From contig CBDCBQ010000003.1 in the NCBI GenBank assembly GCA_965214415.1, positions 2,046,001-2,110,000 on the forward strand: 64,000 nucleotides of DNA, read 5' to 3'. Below are positions 1 through 8,461 of this stretch, piece after piece. The position numbers and the translations under genes were made by a program. Positions within the stretch are counted from its first letter, which is position 1, and the number at the start of each line of letters is the position of its first letter. This DNA comes from RH-AL1 sp965214415. Lineage in GTDB: Bacteria; Pseudomonadota; Alphaproteobacteria; Rhizobiales; Beijerinckiaceae. The notes beneath the pieces were generated by a model. That model saw only the letters and a list, made by a program, of their open reading frames with translations, was not told where the DNA came from and searched no databases.

Positions 1-18
1 GGTTGCCACCGTCTTCCG

Positions 19-690
19 TCACGACGGTGGCGGCGCAGGCGGCTCTGACTCTTGCGGCCAGCTCCAATGCGGGCGTAGGCCCCTTACGGGCCCGGCTCGC
101 CGGCTCTTGGTCGCATCGGCGAAGGGGAGCGTCCGAGGAAATGTGTAGCCACCCGTCGCCGGCGCCGGCTTAATCGCGCGGGTGCTAAATTCCAACCGCT
201 CCCGCGAAACACTGCCATTGGCGGCGGGCATGCGCAGATAAGCTGTGCCCGCGCCCATGCCGGCGAATGCATCGCGGAAGAGATAAGAGCCGGTCGTGGC
301 GGCCGATGCCCCAACCGGCCTTGCCGCGGCTGGCATGAATTCGGCGAGATCGCGCAAGGCCCAGCCGATAAAGCAGCCGCCTGTGCCTAGGATGGCAAGG
401 ATCACGCCGCGGTCGATTATGTAGCCGTAGCGGACTGGGACTGCAGTGGCAATCGCTAGGATAGCGCCGATCGTCACGGCACTGACGGAGATATGAGCCG
501 GGCGAAAGGTCCATCGTGTCGCGGGACGGAAGAAGGTCAGCCATCCGACCGGAAGCCCAAGGGCTAGCGCGCCGAAGAACCAGAGCCAATTCGCGTGGAT
601 GAGGTGCAGCATCATTAAACCAATCTCCACAAGTGCGTTGGCGATTATACGCCATACCGTCCGACGTTCATCAGCGGCGATCGGCCTCAT
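19..690 (-). CDS. Hypothetical multi-pass membrane protein (223 aa)
   Basis: I do not recognise the family. The N-terminal 120 residues contain about three hydrophobic segments (roughly residues 30-52, 65-87 and 93-113), which suggests an inner-membrane protein. The C-terminal 90 residues are hydrophilic and rich in Pro, Arg and Ser, and look less protein-like, so the native stop may have been shifted. The start is the ATG at 690; no strong Shine-Dalgarno is visible. Its neighbour on the right is a transporter remnant on the opposite strand. Function unknown. Confidence 0.45.
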   Translation of the reverse strand: MRPIAADERRTVWRIIANALVEIGLMMLHLIHANWLWFFGALALGLPVGWLTFFRPATRWTFRPAHISVSAVTIGAILAIATAVPVRYGYIIDRGVILAILGTGGCFIGWALRDLAEFMPAAARPVGASAATTGSYLFRDAFAGMGAGTAYLRMPAANGSVSRERLEFSTRAIKPAPATGGYTFPRTLPFADATKSRRAGPVRGLRPHWSWPQESEPPAPPPS

Positions 691-796
691 CGAGCCCTAC
701 CCGGTCTCAATAAGGCGGCCGCAGTGGAGACCGAGCTGGGGTGAGACAGTCAACGACGGCTGCGTGGGTCTCTAACGCTTAAGCCCACCATGCTAG

Positions 797-1030
797 CCGA
801 TCATCCTGTCGCTGTTCGCGCTGCCCGTTTTGACGATGGCCCTCGTGCTTGCGCTGGTCGTGATCGGGCAGATGGCCGATTTGCTGACCTTCGACCAGTT
901 CGGCTTGATCGGGGTGCCTCAGCATAGCGTCAGTCGCGCCCGGGTACTATGCGCGGCGGCCTTGGTTGGTGGGGTAGCACTGATCAGGGCAGACCAACTT
1001 TTTGACCCCAGGATCAAAATCGCCCTTTGA
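797..1030 (+). pseudogene. C-terminal remnant of a YdcZ-type (DUF606) DMT transporter
   Basis: The frame reads hydrophobic segments followed by DQFGLIGVPQHSVS and a final ALVGGVALIR helix. This is the typical end of the short DMT-superfamily YdcZ/DUF606 permeases (DHFGLFGxPxxPxxxxRxxG-LLLxGVxLIR). An in-frame TAG at 794-796 cuts the frame, and nothing recognisable as the first two thirds lies upstream, so only the last one or two helices remain. The tail after ALIR is not family-like, so the native stop is probably also lost. Family assignment is by pattern only. Confidence 0.5.
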
Positions 1031-1654
1031 ACGGCCTGACGGCCTTCTAAATCGTTATGCGCCATAGAACGCCTCGCCAGGACTACGCCTGGCGATTCCC
1101 ATTCGAAAGCCAGGATGCGATTAGCCGCTTGACCATCCACCCGAAGTCAGACTTGATGGTAAGACGCACAGCAATTGAACCTTACGTGGACCAAGATGGG
1201 CGGTCCGGTGGTTGCGGAGCCAACCCGCCTAAAGTCTTGGAACACGGATGATCGCATCCTCTGGCGCCAGCTGTATGGCACGGTCTCCGGCCAGCGGCTT
1301 CACGTATGCCTCGCAAGTTCCGCTGGCATTCCTGACCAAAAAAGCTGCCAGCCCATCTGCACCCTCTGTGTCGGTCGTCATTTGAACGCTTGACGATCCA
1401 AGGCAACGGCGGTGATTTGTAGGAGCCGTCTCTCTCGCGCACGGGCCACATGGCAGCTTTGCCAAACGTTTGGTTGACACCCACCCTCGTAGGCAATCGG
1501 AAAGGCGGCCGTACTTCGTTCGTGTTCCGGACCCGCCCCGCCAATACCGGGTCAACGCGCATCTGCTTCGCGCCCCACTAGTCGCAGCCGCAAATACATC
1601 CGAGCCGAAAACTGCCGTTCATCATAATGCCATATCGCTCTCAACGCCACGGCT
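1031..1654. other. No convincing gene; one weak 50-codon frame
   Basis: Nothing here looks like a confident gene. On the minus strand the frame from the ATG at 1381 to the stop at 1229 encodes a 50-residue peptide of ordinary composition (ending AIIRVPRL) without a visible ribosome binding site. It may be a small unknown gene or chance. The interval lies between two decayed genes. Confidence 0.3.
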
Positions 1655-1945
1655 TCAGCGATAGCCTCGGCGTCGGCGGCATCGGCCACGCTTGACGTAC
1701 GGCTTTACGTAGCTCGGCGGCATCAGCTTGACGGTGTGGCCAAGCTTGCCGAGTTCTCGTCCCCAATGGTGCGCCGTGCCGCATGCCTCTATGCCAATGA
1801 GGCAAGTTGGCAGCTTGGCGAAGTAGGTCAGGACCTCGGCTCGGCGCAGTGAACGGCGCACGAGCACCTTGCCCTGGTCGTCGATGCCGTGAATCTGGAA
1901 CACGTTCTTCGCCAGATCGAGGCCGATGATGCTAACCTTTGCCAT
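1655..1945 (-). pseudogene. IS110-family transposase, N-terminal fragment
   Basis: The protein starts MAKVSIIGLDLAKNVFQIHG, the typical IS110 DEDD-transposase N-terminus with the first catalytic Asp in GLDLAK, followed by IGIEACGTAHHW and VKLMPPSYVKPYVKRG. Just after VKRG the expected KNDAADAEAIAEA motif is reached only by a frame change at about 1690-1695, where a few bases are missing, and homology stops near 1660. The catalytic C-terminal Ser region is absent. The start is the ATG at 1945, preceded by an AGGAG-like site. It is a dead element remnant. Confidence 0.8.
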
Positions 1946-2094
1946 GGACGGCTCCTGTTGATGGGAAGTTGAACGACCGCATCTTGGCACATCGATGCCG
2001 GTAGCAGGGGCCGTCCACCCCATCAGATCCAGGCGCTCGACCGCACGCACCCTCGCTTGCCACCCCACTGAGCTTCGCTCAGCGTGGCCCCTGG

Positions 2095-2640
2095 CAAGCT
2101 CCGCCCGGGTTGCCGATGAAGAAGGGCAGGTGCGCGACCCTCACACACGACTACAAGCGCAATAGCCTGCCCCGGACTTGATCCGGGGGCACCACGACGC
2201 TGTTCGCGGCACTCAGCGTGCTCGAAGGCAAGGTCATCGGCCGCTGCATGCCCCGCCATCGCCACCAGGAGTTCATCGGCTTCATCACGACCGGCGAGCG
2301 ATCCGTGCCGCCAGGCAAGGTCATCCACGCCATCCTCGACAACTACGCCGCTCACAAGCACCCCGAGGTGCTGGCCTGGCTCGCGGCGCATCCGCGATGG
2401 ACGTTCCACTTCACGCCGACCTCGTGCTCATGGCTCAACGCCGTGGAGGGCTTCTTCTCCAAGCTCACACGGCAGAGCCTGAAGCGCGGTGTCTTCCGCT
2501 CGGTCGACGACCTTGAAAAGACAATTACCCGCTACATCGCCGCCACCAACAAAAGCCCGAAGCCCTTCGTCTGGACCGCCACCGCGAAGGCGATCAGGAC
2601 AAAACTCGCCGTGAACCATCCGTCAGAGTCGATGCACTAG
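2095..2640 (+). pseudogene. IS630-family transposase, C-terminal half, split by a small palindromic insertion
   Basis: Reading frame 1 gives PPGLPMKKGRCATLTHDYKR, an interruption, then GTTTLFAALSVLEGKVIGRC and on to HAILDNYAAHKHPEV, SCSWLNAVEGFFSKLTRQ and a PFVWTA tail, all diagnostic of the IS630 DDE domain. The interruption is a 24-bp in-frame insert (2164-2187) that brings in a TGA at 2179-2181. The N-terminal helix-turn-helix half is missing. The 3' end is followed by CTAGCTAGACTAGC. Non-functional. Confidence 0.85.
2164..2187. repeat. Palindromic insert inside the IS630 remnant
   Basis: The insert contains the hairpin CCCCGGA-cttga-TCCGGGG (2170-2188, 7-bp stem, 5-nt loop). Removing 24 bp restores the expected IS630 codons (KRN-GTTTLF). 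Similar CCCGGACTTGATCCGGG-type palindromes are familiar as dispersed repeats in alphaproteobacteria; that this is one of them is inference. Confidence 0.55.
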
Positions 2641-3235
2641 CTAGACTAGCTTGAGCGATCCCACGCCTAACTGGCAAACTCGCAACTGGTCTTTAAGGCT
2701 TATTTTCCGGCGCGATGCAGCCCTGCGGCTCAGTCAGCAGACTCATGCGGCAAAGTGCAACACGAACCTTCTGGTGTCCGCTTGGAATCGAAATATGGAC
2801 GGCTGCCGCCGCAACGCTAGCGCGTCGGCAATGTCGGCCGCCTCCGAGAGTCGAAAGGCGGCGAACGCAACGCAGTGTGCTTGCGCCTGACCAAGCACGC
2901 CAGGCAGCGCCTTTCGATCGCAACAACGTGCCGAGCATGCTTATGCCAGCGGCCTCGGGGTGGCCGATGCACTCACCATAATGGCCACAGTTGGTATAGA
3001 GTGAGGCGCGTAATCAGCCGAGCATGCCGCGTCATTATGCCTCTTGTGGAGAGGGATGACCTGTGACTTGGGCAGCATCCGACGATTAGAGAGACAGCTT
3101 ATTGACCGAACGAGGCCGCAACTTCACGAGCGTGGATACCCGTCCGATTGAGTTGCCCAGGGTCGATTCAGATGGTCGAGAAACGCCACCATTCCTACCG
3201 CCAGAGCGAGGCCATGCGCTGATGCGCGCACTTGC
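2641..3235. other. Intergenic region upstream of the pigment operon
   Basis: I see no gene with coding character in these 595 bases. Short open frames on both strands lack start signals and family features. The operon promoter must lie in or near this interval, but I could not assign -35/-10 boxes with confidence. Confidence 0.4.
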
Positions 3236-4918
3236 TTGTACGCGCAATGCTCTTTCCTGCTTGGCGACAAGACTTTCACGAACGTGAGCCGCAGATTGTT
3301 ATCATCTGATTCGACAGCGACCTTATCCAGAAAACGCGTCATTGTTGTAGGGGCTGGACCTGGGGGATTGGCTTCGGCGCTGCTTCTTGCGGCAAAGGGA
3401 TTGAAAGTTTCGCTGTTTGAGCGCGACAAAGTCGTTGGTGGTCGTACCAAGACCTTCGCCACGACAGAAGGTTTCCGTTTCGATATCGGCCCAACTTTTT
3501 TCCTGTATCCAAAGGTGCTCTCCGAGATCTTCGCTGCCTGCGGTGAGCGCCTGGAGGATCACGTCGAACTCAAGCGCCTCGATCCGCAATATCGCCTTGT
3601 CTTCGAGGGCGGCGGCGAAATCCGGGCGACTCCCGACATCGAGCGATTGACTGCCGAGATTGCCCGGATTGCGCCCGAGGATGCCGAGCATGTCGCACGC
3701 TTTTTCGCCCATGGGCGCGCCAAGCTGAAGTTGTTCGAGCCCGTGTTGGAGCAAGCCTTCCACCAGCGGCGCTCATTGATCTCGCGGGCGATGCTCGCGG
3801 CGTTGCCGAAGCTACAGCCTTTCACCACGGTCGACGGTGAGTTGCGCCGTTTTTTCAATGATCCGCGCGTCCGCCTCGCGTTCTCCTTCCAGACAAAGTA
3901 TCTGGGCATGTCGCCCTTTCAGTGCCCGAGCCTGTTCTCCATCCTGAGCTTTCTCGAGTACGAGCACGGTGTGTACCACCCGGTTGGCGGCTGTGGCGCA
4001 GTGTCCGAGGCGATGGGGTCGCTGGCCCGGCGCATGGGCGTCGACGTACGGCTCGGCACGCCTGTCGAACGCGTGATCTACGAGGACGGCGTCGCAAGCG
4101 GCGTCGTGGCGGAGGGCCGCGAGATGCGCGCTGACGCCATCGTGGTCAACGCTGATTTTGCAAACGCAATGCCTAAGCTTGTTCCTGAGGCGGCACGGCC
4201 ACGTTGGCGCGATGCCAAGATCGAGAAGGCAAGGCTGTCTTGCTCGACCTTCATGCTCTACCTCGGCATAGAGGGGCGCCTGCCTGCTGATGTCGCCCAT
4301 CACACGATCCTGTTGGCAAAGGACTATGCACGCAATATTCGGGAGATTTCTAACGGTATTCTCTCGGACCAGCCTTCCATCTACGTGCAGCATGCCGGCT
4401 TCACCGATGGCGGCATGGCGCCACCAGACCACACCAGCCTCTACGTGCTGGCACCGGTGCCCAACCTGCGTGCAGGCATCAACTGGGCGCAAGAGCAGGG
4501 TCGCTTTCGCAACCTCGTGCTCGACCGGCTTTCGTTGATGGGGATGCCCGACATCCGCCAGCGGATCCGCTACGAGCGCATTGTCGATCCACGCGATTGG
4601 CAAGACGATTTCTCGGTATACCGGGGCGCGACCTTCAACCTGTCCCACGACCTGCGGCAAATGCTCTACTTCCGCCCGCACAATCGCTTCGGGCGCGGGC
4701 TCTACCTCGTCGGAGGCGGTACGCATCCCGGTTCCGGCTTGCCGGTGATCTACGAAGGCGCCCGCATCACCGCCCGCCTCCTTCTCGAAGATTTGGCGCG
4801 AGCGGGCGAGAGGCGCCGAAGGCTTGGGCGTAGGAAAGCCGGCCTTTCGCCAGCCTTGGAGCCAGTGCTCGATCCGATCATGGTACGCGAAGCCGCTAGC
4901 CAGGGAGAGGGGCGATGA
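3236..4918 (+). CDS. crtN: CrtI/CrtN-family carotenoid desaturase (first of two)
   Basis: FAD-dependent desaturase/oxidase of the phytoene desaturase family, expected to act at the membrane on a C30 (or C40) polyene. It has the N-terminal dinucleotide-binding motif VIVVGAGPGGLASALLLA, then FERDKVVGGRT and GFRFDIGPTFF, and ends with the C-terminal FAD signature YLVGGGTHPGSGLPVIYEGA. The longest frame uses a TTG start at 3236; the GTG at 3284 (SRRLLSSDS) lies closer to the conserved core and may be the real start. Its stop overlaps the ATG of the next desaturase (ATGA), so the two are translationally coupled. The call as CrtN-like rather than CrtI rests on the neighbouring acyltransferase, glycosyltransferase and aldehyde dehydrogenase. 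No squalene or dehydrosqualene synthase is in the window. Confidence 0.85.
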   Translation: MYAQCSFLLGDKTFTNVSRRLLSSDSTATLSRKRVIVVGAGPGGLASALLLAAKGLKVSLFERDKVVGGRTKTFATTEGFRFDIGPTFFLYPKVLSEIFAACGERLEDHVELKRLDPQYRLVFEGGGEIRATPDIERLTAEIARIAPEDAEHVARFFAHGRAKLKLFEPVLEQAFHQRRSLISRAMLAALPKLQPFTTVDGELRRFFNDPRVRLAFSFQTKYLGMSPFQCPSLFSILSFLEYEHGVYHPVGGCGAVSEAMGSLARRMGVDVRLGTPVERVIYEDGVASGVVAEGREMRADAIVVNADFANAMPKLVPEAARPRWRDAKIEKARLSCSTFMLYLGIEGRLPADVAHHTILLAKDYARNIREISNGILSDQPSIYVQHAGFTDGGMAPPDHTSLYVLAPVPNLRAGINWAQEQGRFRNLVLDRLSLMGMPDIRQRIRYERIVDPRDWQDDFSVYRGATFNLSHDLRQMLYFRPHNRFGRGLYLVGGGTHPGSGLPVIYEGARITARLLLEDLARAGERRRRLGRRKAGLSPALEPVLDPIMVREAASQGEGR

Positions 4919-6489
4919 CCAAGCATTCGCCGATCTCGCATGTGAAGCCCTCCCGCCGCCGGATCGCGGTGGTCGGCGGCGGGCTAGGCGGCTTGGCGGC
5001 GGCATGCGTCGCGAGCGCGCGCGGTCACGACGTTACGCTTTACGAGAAGAACGGCTGGCTTGGAGGCAAGGCGGCGCTGCTCGAGGCGGATGGTTTTCGC
5101 TTCGACATGGGGCCGACCATCCTTACGGTGCCGGCGGTTCTTGATCGCATCTTTGCCGAGGGCGACAAGCTTACGTCGGATTACATGGAGCTGCGCCGCC
5201 TCGACCCGCAGTGGCGCTGCTTTTTCGACGGCGGCGACCAGATCGACCTGATGGCCGACGAGACTGCAATGGCGGCCGAGATGGAGCGCTTCGCGCCTGG
5301 CAGAGGGATCGGCGAAGGCTACAAGCAGTTCCTCTCGGTTTCCAAACAGCTGTACGAGGTCAGCGACCGCTTCTTCTTTTGGAAGGCAGTCGAAGACCTA
5401 TTCGACACGATCGATCTCAAGGCCAACATGAACCCGTCAACGCTGCGCGACGTGCTCTCGCTGCGCATGCACGCTACCGTGGCGAGCACCATTCGCGGAA
5501 AAGTACGCGACGCTCGGCTGGCGCAGATGCTCGACCACTTTGTGCAGTACGTCGGCTCCTCACCATACGGTGCGCCGGCCGTGCTCTGTGCCATCGCGCA
5601 CATGCAGACAGCTCAAGGCGTGTGGTACCCGCTCGGTGGTACCCGCGCAGTCGCCGAGGGGCTCGCCCGTTTCGCCGAAGATACCGGCGCTAACTTCCGC
5701 CCCAACGAGGACGTTGAGGGTTTAGAAATGGACGGAACCCGCGTCACCGGGGTGCGCACGACACGCGGCGTCGAACATTACGATGCGGTTATTTCCAACA
5801 TGGACGCGGTGCGCACCTATCGCGAGTTGGTCGGCGGCGAGATCGGCGCGGCTCATGCAAAGCGCAAGTTCGAGCCGGCTTGCTCCGGGGTGGTTCTCTA
5901 CCTCGGGCTGAAGCGACGATACGACCACCTTCTGCATCACAACTTTATCTTCTCGCGCGACCCGAAGGAGGAGTTCGACGCGATCTACAAGCGTGGCGAG
6001 CCGGCGCCCGATCCGACCGCCTATGTCTGCGCGCCCTCGGCAACCGAGGCGAGCGTTGCGCCGGAGGGCGGCGAAGCGCTTTATGTTCTCGTCCACACTC
6101 CCTATCTGCGGCCGCATCATGATTGGGGCACGGGTGACCTCTACCCTCGTTACCGGCAGGTCATCCTCGACAAGCTGAAGGCGACTGCGGGAATGGAGGA
6201 CATCGAGGAGCGTATCGTCGTCGAGCGCCACCTCACCCCGCAGGACATACACGAGCGTTATCGCGTGCTGAATGGTGCGATCTACGGCCTTGCTAGCCAC
6301 GGACGACTGATGGGCGCCTTCAAACCCGGCAATCGCTCACGCACGGTGCGTGATCTCTACCTAGCTGGCGGCGCCGCGCATCCGGGCCCAGGCATGCCGA
6401 TGGTAATGATGTCGGGCTGGATCGCCGCCGATGCGATGGACCAGGACGCGCGAGGCGTCCGCGAAACGAAAATTGCGCATGCCGTCTGA
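4915..6489 (+). CDS. CrtI/CrtN-family carotenoid desaturase/oxidase (second of two)
   Basis: A 524-residue paralogue of the preceding enzyme. It opens with IAVVGGGLGGLAAACVAS, continues with YEKNGWLGGKAALLEADGFR and FDMGPTILTVP, and closes with DLYLAGGAAHPGPGMPMVMM. In C30 pathways a pair of CrtN-type enzymes divides desaturation of dehydrosqualene and terminal-methyl oxidation (CrtP/CrtNb). Which protein does which cannot be told from sequence here. The start is the ATG overlapping the previous stop by 4 bp. The next gene begins 37 bp after its stop. Confidence 0.85.
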   Translation: MTKHSPISHVKPSRRRIAVVGGGLGGLAAACVASARGHDVTLYEKNGWLGGKAALLEADGFRFDMGPTILTVPAVLDRIFAEGDKLTSDYMELRRLDPQWRCFFDGGDQIDLMADETAMAAEMERFAPGRGIGEGYKQFLSVSKQLYEVSDRFFFWKAVEDLFDTIDLKANMNPSTLRDVLSLRMHATVASTIRGKVRDARLAQMLDHFVQYVGSSPYGAPAVLCAIAHMQTAQGVWYPLGGTRAVAEGLARFAEDTGANFRPNEDVEGLEMDGTRVTGVRTTRGVEHYDAVISNMDAVRTYRELVGGEIGAAHAKRKFEPACSGVVLYLGLKRRYDHLLHHNFIFSRDPKEEFDAIYKRGEPAPDPTAYVCAPSATEASVAPEGGEALYVLVHTPYLRPHHDWGTGDLYPRYRQVILDKLKATAGMEDIEERIVVERHLTPQDIHERYRVLNGAIYGLASHGRLMGAFKPGNRSRTVRDLYLAGGAAHPGPGMPMVMMSGWIAADAMDQDARGVRETKIAHAV

Positions 6490-6525
6490 TGCGAGCCGCC
6501 GCAAGGCGCCAAAACATTCGGTGCT

Positions 6526-7344
6526 TTGACTTTCGTGTCACAAGAGGTTGGTCGAGACGGACGTAGGGATATCGCGCGCCGCTTGTTGGCTGAGCGCTCT
6601 CCGCTCTTCCTTCGCTTCTTCGGAAAGCTTTTCGAGCGTGACATAGCGGTCTCCTTTCATGCTGTCCGCAGCTCGGGCGCTCTCCCGATTGAACCTGGCC
6701 CACTGGTGATCTTCGCAAACCACCCATCCTGGTGGGACGGCGAGATATTTGTTTGGCTCACGACGACAATGTTCACCGACCGTCACGTCTCGGCACCGAT
6801 CGAGGCGGCGATGCTGGAACGCTACCGGTTCTTTCGAAAGCTCGGCGCGTTCGGGGTCAAACCTGGCTATGCTGGCGCCTCGACCTTCCTTGCCGTCGGC
6901 GAAGCTGTGCTGGCGCTCGATAACGGGCTGCTTCTCGTCAACGCTGAAGGCCGCTTTCGCGACGTCCGTGATCGCCCACTAAAGGTGGCGCCGGGCCTAA
7001 CGCATCTCGCGAAACGTATGCCCGCCGCCCGCTTCGTTCCTCTTGCGATTGAATACTCGTTCTGGAACGAGCGTCGGCCTAACTTGCTCCTACGCTTTGG
7101 CGATGCGGTGCCTACAAGCGTGATCAGGGCAACTGGCGGCGCGGCACTGAGCGAGGCCCTAGCTGGCACCATGGAGGCACTCGCGGTTGACGTGGCGTCG
7201 CGTGATCCCTCAAGATTCAAGGTGCTTCTCGCCGGCAAGACGAACATCAATCCGTTTTTCGACGGCTGGCGTCGGCTCGTCGCGGCGTTGCAAGGCAGAC
7301 GTTTTGACCCGGCGCACCGTGCAAGCACGGACGATCCAACATGA
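6526..7344 (+). CDS. PlsC-like 1-acyltransferase of the carotenoid operon
   Basis: This 272-residue protein has the acyltransferase block I motif NHPSWWD (HX4D) near residue 67 and a degenerate block III, NAEGRFRD. This places it in the lysophospholipid acyltransferase (PlsC) superfamily. By context it probably attaches the fatty acyl chain to a glycosylated carotenoid acid, the step catalysed by CrtO in staphyloxanthin synthesis, though CrtO itself is a different family. The best start in frame is the TTG at 6526. Its 3' end overlaps the next gene by 4 bp (ATGA). A phospholipid substrate is the alternative. Confidence 0.75.
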   Translation: MTFVSQEVGRDGRRDIARRLLAERSPLFLRFFGKLFERDIAVSFHAVRSSGALPIEPGPLVIFANHPSWWDGEIFVWLTTTMFTDRHVSAPIEAAMLERYRFFRKLGAFGVKPGYAGASTFLAVGEAVLALDNGLLLVNAEGRFRDVRDRPLKVAPGLTHLAKRMPAARFVPLAIEYSFWNERRPNLLLRFGDAVPTSVIRATGGAALSEALAGTMEALAVDVASRDPSRFKVLLAGKTNINPFFDGWRRLVAALQGRRFDPAHRASTDDPT

Positions 7345-8459
7345 TGCTTACCCTTGCTGCAATCCTTGTGGTCTTGGCAGCGGTTCCCACCGTCATGACG
7401 ATCGTCAACGTGCGGGCGCTTTCTGTTCCAGCTCCGGCACCGGTGGGTGCTCGGGTTGCGATATTAATCCCCGCGCGCGATGAGGAAGCTGGTATCGAGG
7501 CCTGTGTTCGGAGCGCGCTTGCCTCGTGCGGCGTGGCGTTGGAGGTGGTCGTGCTTGACGATCAATCCACCGACGCTACGGCCGCAATCGTGATGCGATT
7601 GGCCAAAACGGACTCGCGGCTCCGGCTCGCAGCCGCGCCGCCGCTGCCACCTGGTTGGTCGGGCAAGCAGCACGCCTGTCACGTCCTTGCCAGCCTCACC
7701 GAAGCGCCGAACCTGCTTTTCATCGACGCTGACGTGCGCCTTGCGCCAGAGGCTGCTGGGCGGCTCGCCGGAGCCCTTGGGGCAGTCGATCTTGTCAGCG
7801 GAGTGCCGCAACAGCGTATGGGAAGTCTTGCCGAGCTCCTGATCATCCCGATGATCAACATGCTGCTGCTTGGCTATCTTCCGATCCCGCTATCTCGTCG
7901 GGATTTGCGGCCGGCGCTTGCCGCGGCGTGCGGGCAGTTGATCGCCGTGCGCGCTACCGCCTACGCTCACGCCGGCGGCCATGCTGGCATCCGTACCAGC
8001 TGGCACGATGGCCTCATGCTACCAAGACTTTTTCGGGCTGAGGGCTTTCGAACCGACCTCGTAGCGGCTTCCGATCTGGCGAGCTGCAGAATGTACGCCG
8101 ACTGGCGGACGGTTGTGCGTGGTACTTTAAAGAACGCGACCGAGGGTTTGGCAAAGCCGATAGGGCTGCCGATTTGGACAGCCGTGCTGCTTGGTGGCCA
8201 CGTGTTCCCGTGGGCGATGCTTATAGCGGCGGTCATTGTCGGCGAGCCAGTCACGATCGGTCTTGCTGCTCTTGCTTGCGTGGGGCCATTGGCGGCCCGC
8301 TCGATGCAGGCGGTCCAATGCCGGGAGCCGCTTATAACCGTGCCTCTAAACCCAATTTCCGTCGTTCTGCTGCTTGCACTGCAATGGTGGGCGCTTGGCC
8401 GTAAGGGGCTAGGCAAGCCGGAAAGCTGGCGCGGACGTAGCTATCCGGCGAGTTCTTAA
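7341..8459 (+). CDS. crtQ: Family-2 glycosyltransferase, CrtQ-like
   Basis: The protein starts with a hydrophobic anchor, then VAILIPARDEEAGIEACVRS and VVLDDQSTDATA (GT-A fold with nucleotide-binding Asp), LLFIDADVRL (DXD-like), and a C-terminal half with several transmembrane segments. This layout matches membrane glycosyltransferases such as CrtQ (4,4'-diaponeurosporenoate glycosyltransferase). It overlaps the acyltransferase by 4 bp and is followed after 2 bp by the aldehyde dehydrogenase. The specific carotenoid acid substrate is inferred from gene order. Confidence 0.75.
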   Translation: MMLTLAAILVVLAAVPTVMTIVNVRALSVPAPAPVGARVAILIPARDEEAGIEACVRSALASCGVALEVVVLDDQSTDATAAIVMRLAKTDSRLRLAAAPPLPPGWSGKQHACHVLASLTEAPNLLFIDADVRLAPEAAGRLAGALGAVDLVSGVPQQRMGSLAELLIIPMINMLLLGYLPIPLSRRDLRPALAAACGQLIAVRATAYAHAGGHAGIRTSWHDGLMLPRLFRAEGFRTDLVAASDLASCRMYADWRTVVRGTLKNATEGLAKPIGLPIWTAVLLGGHVFPWAMLIAAVIVGEPVTIGLAALACVGPLAARSMQAVQCREPLITVPLNPISVVLLLALQWWALGRKGLGKPESWRGRSYPASS

Positions 8460-8461
8460 GC

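Noticed and set aside
3812..5005. 397-codon open frame on the minus strand
   Set aside because: It is antisense to the two desaturase genes, which have full family motifs. The minus frame has no recognisable domain and results from GC-rich codon bias.
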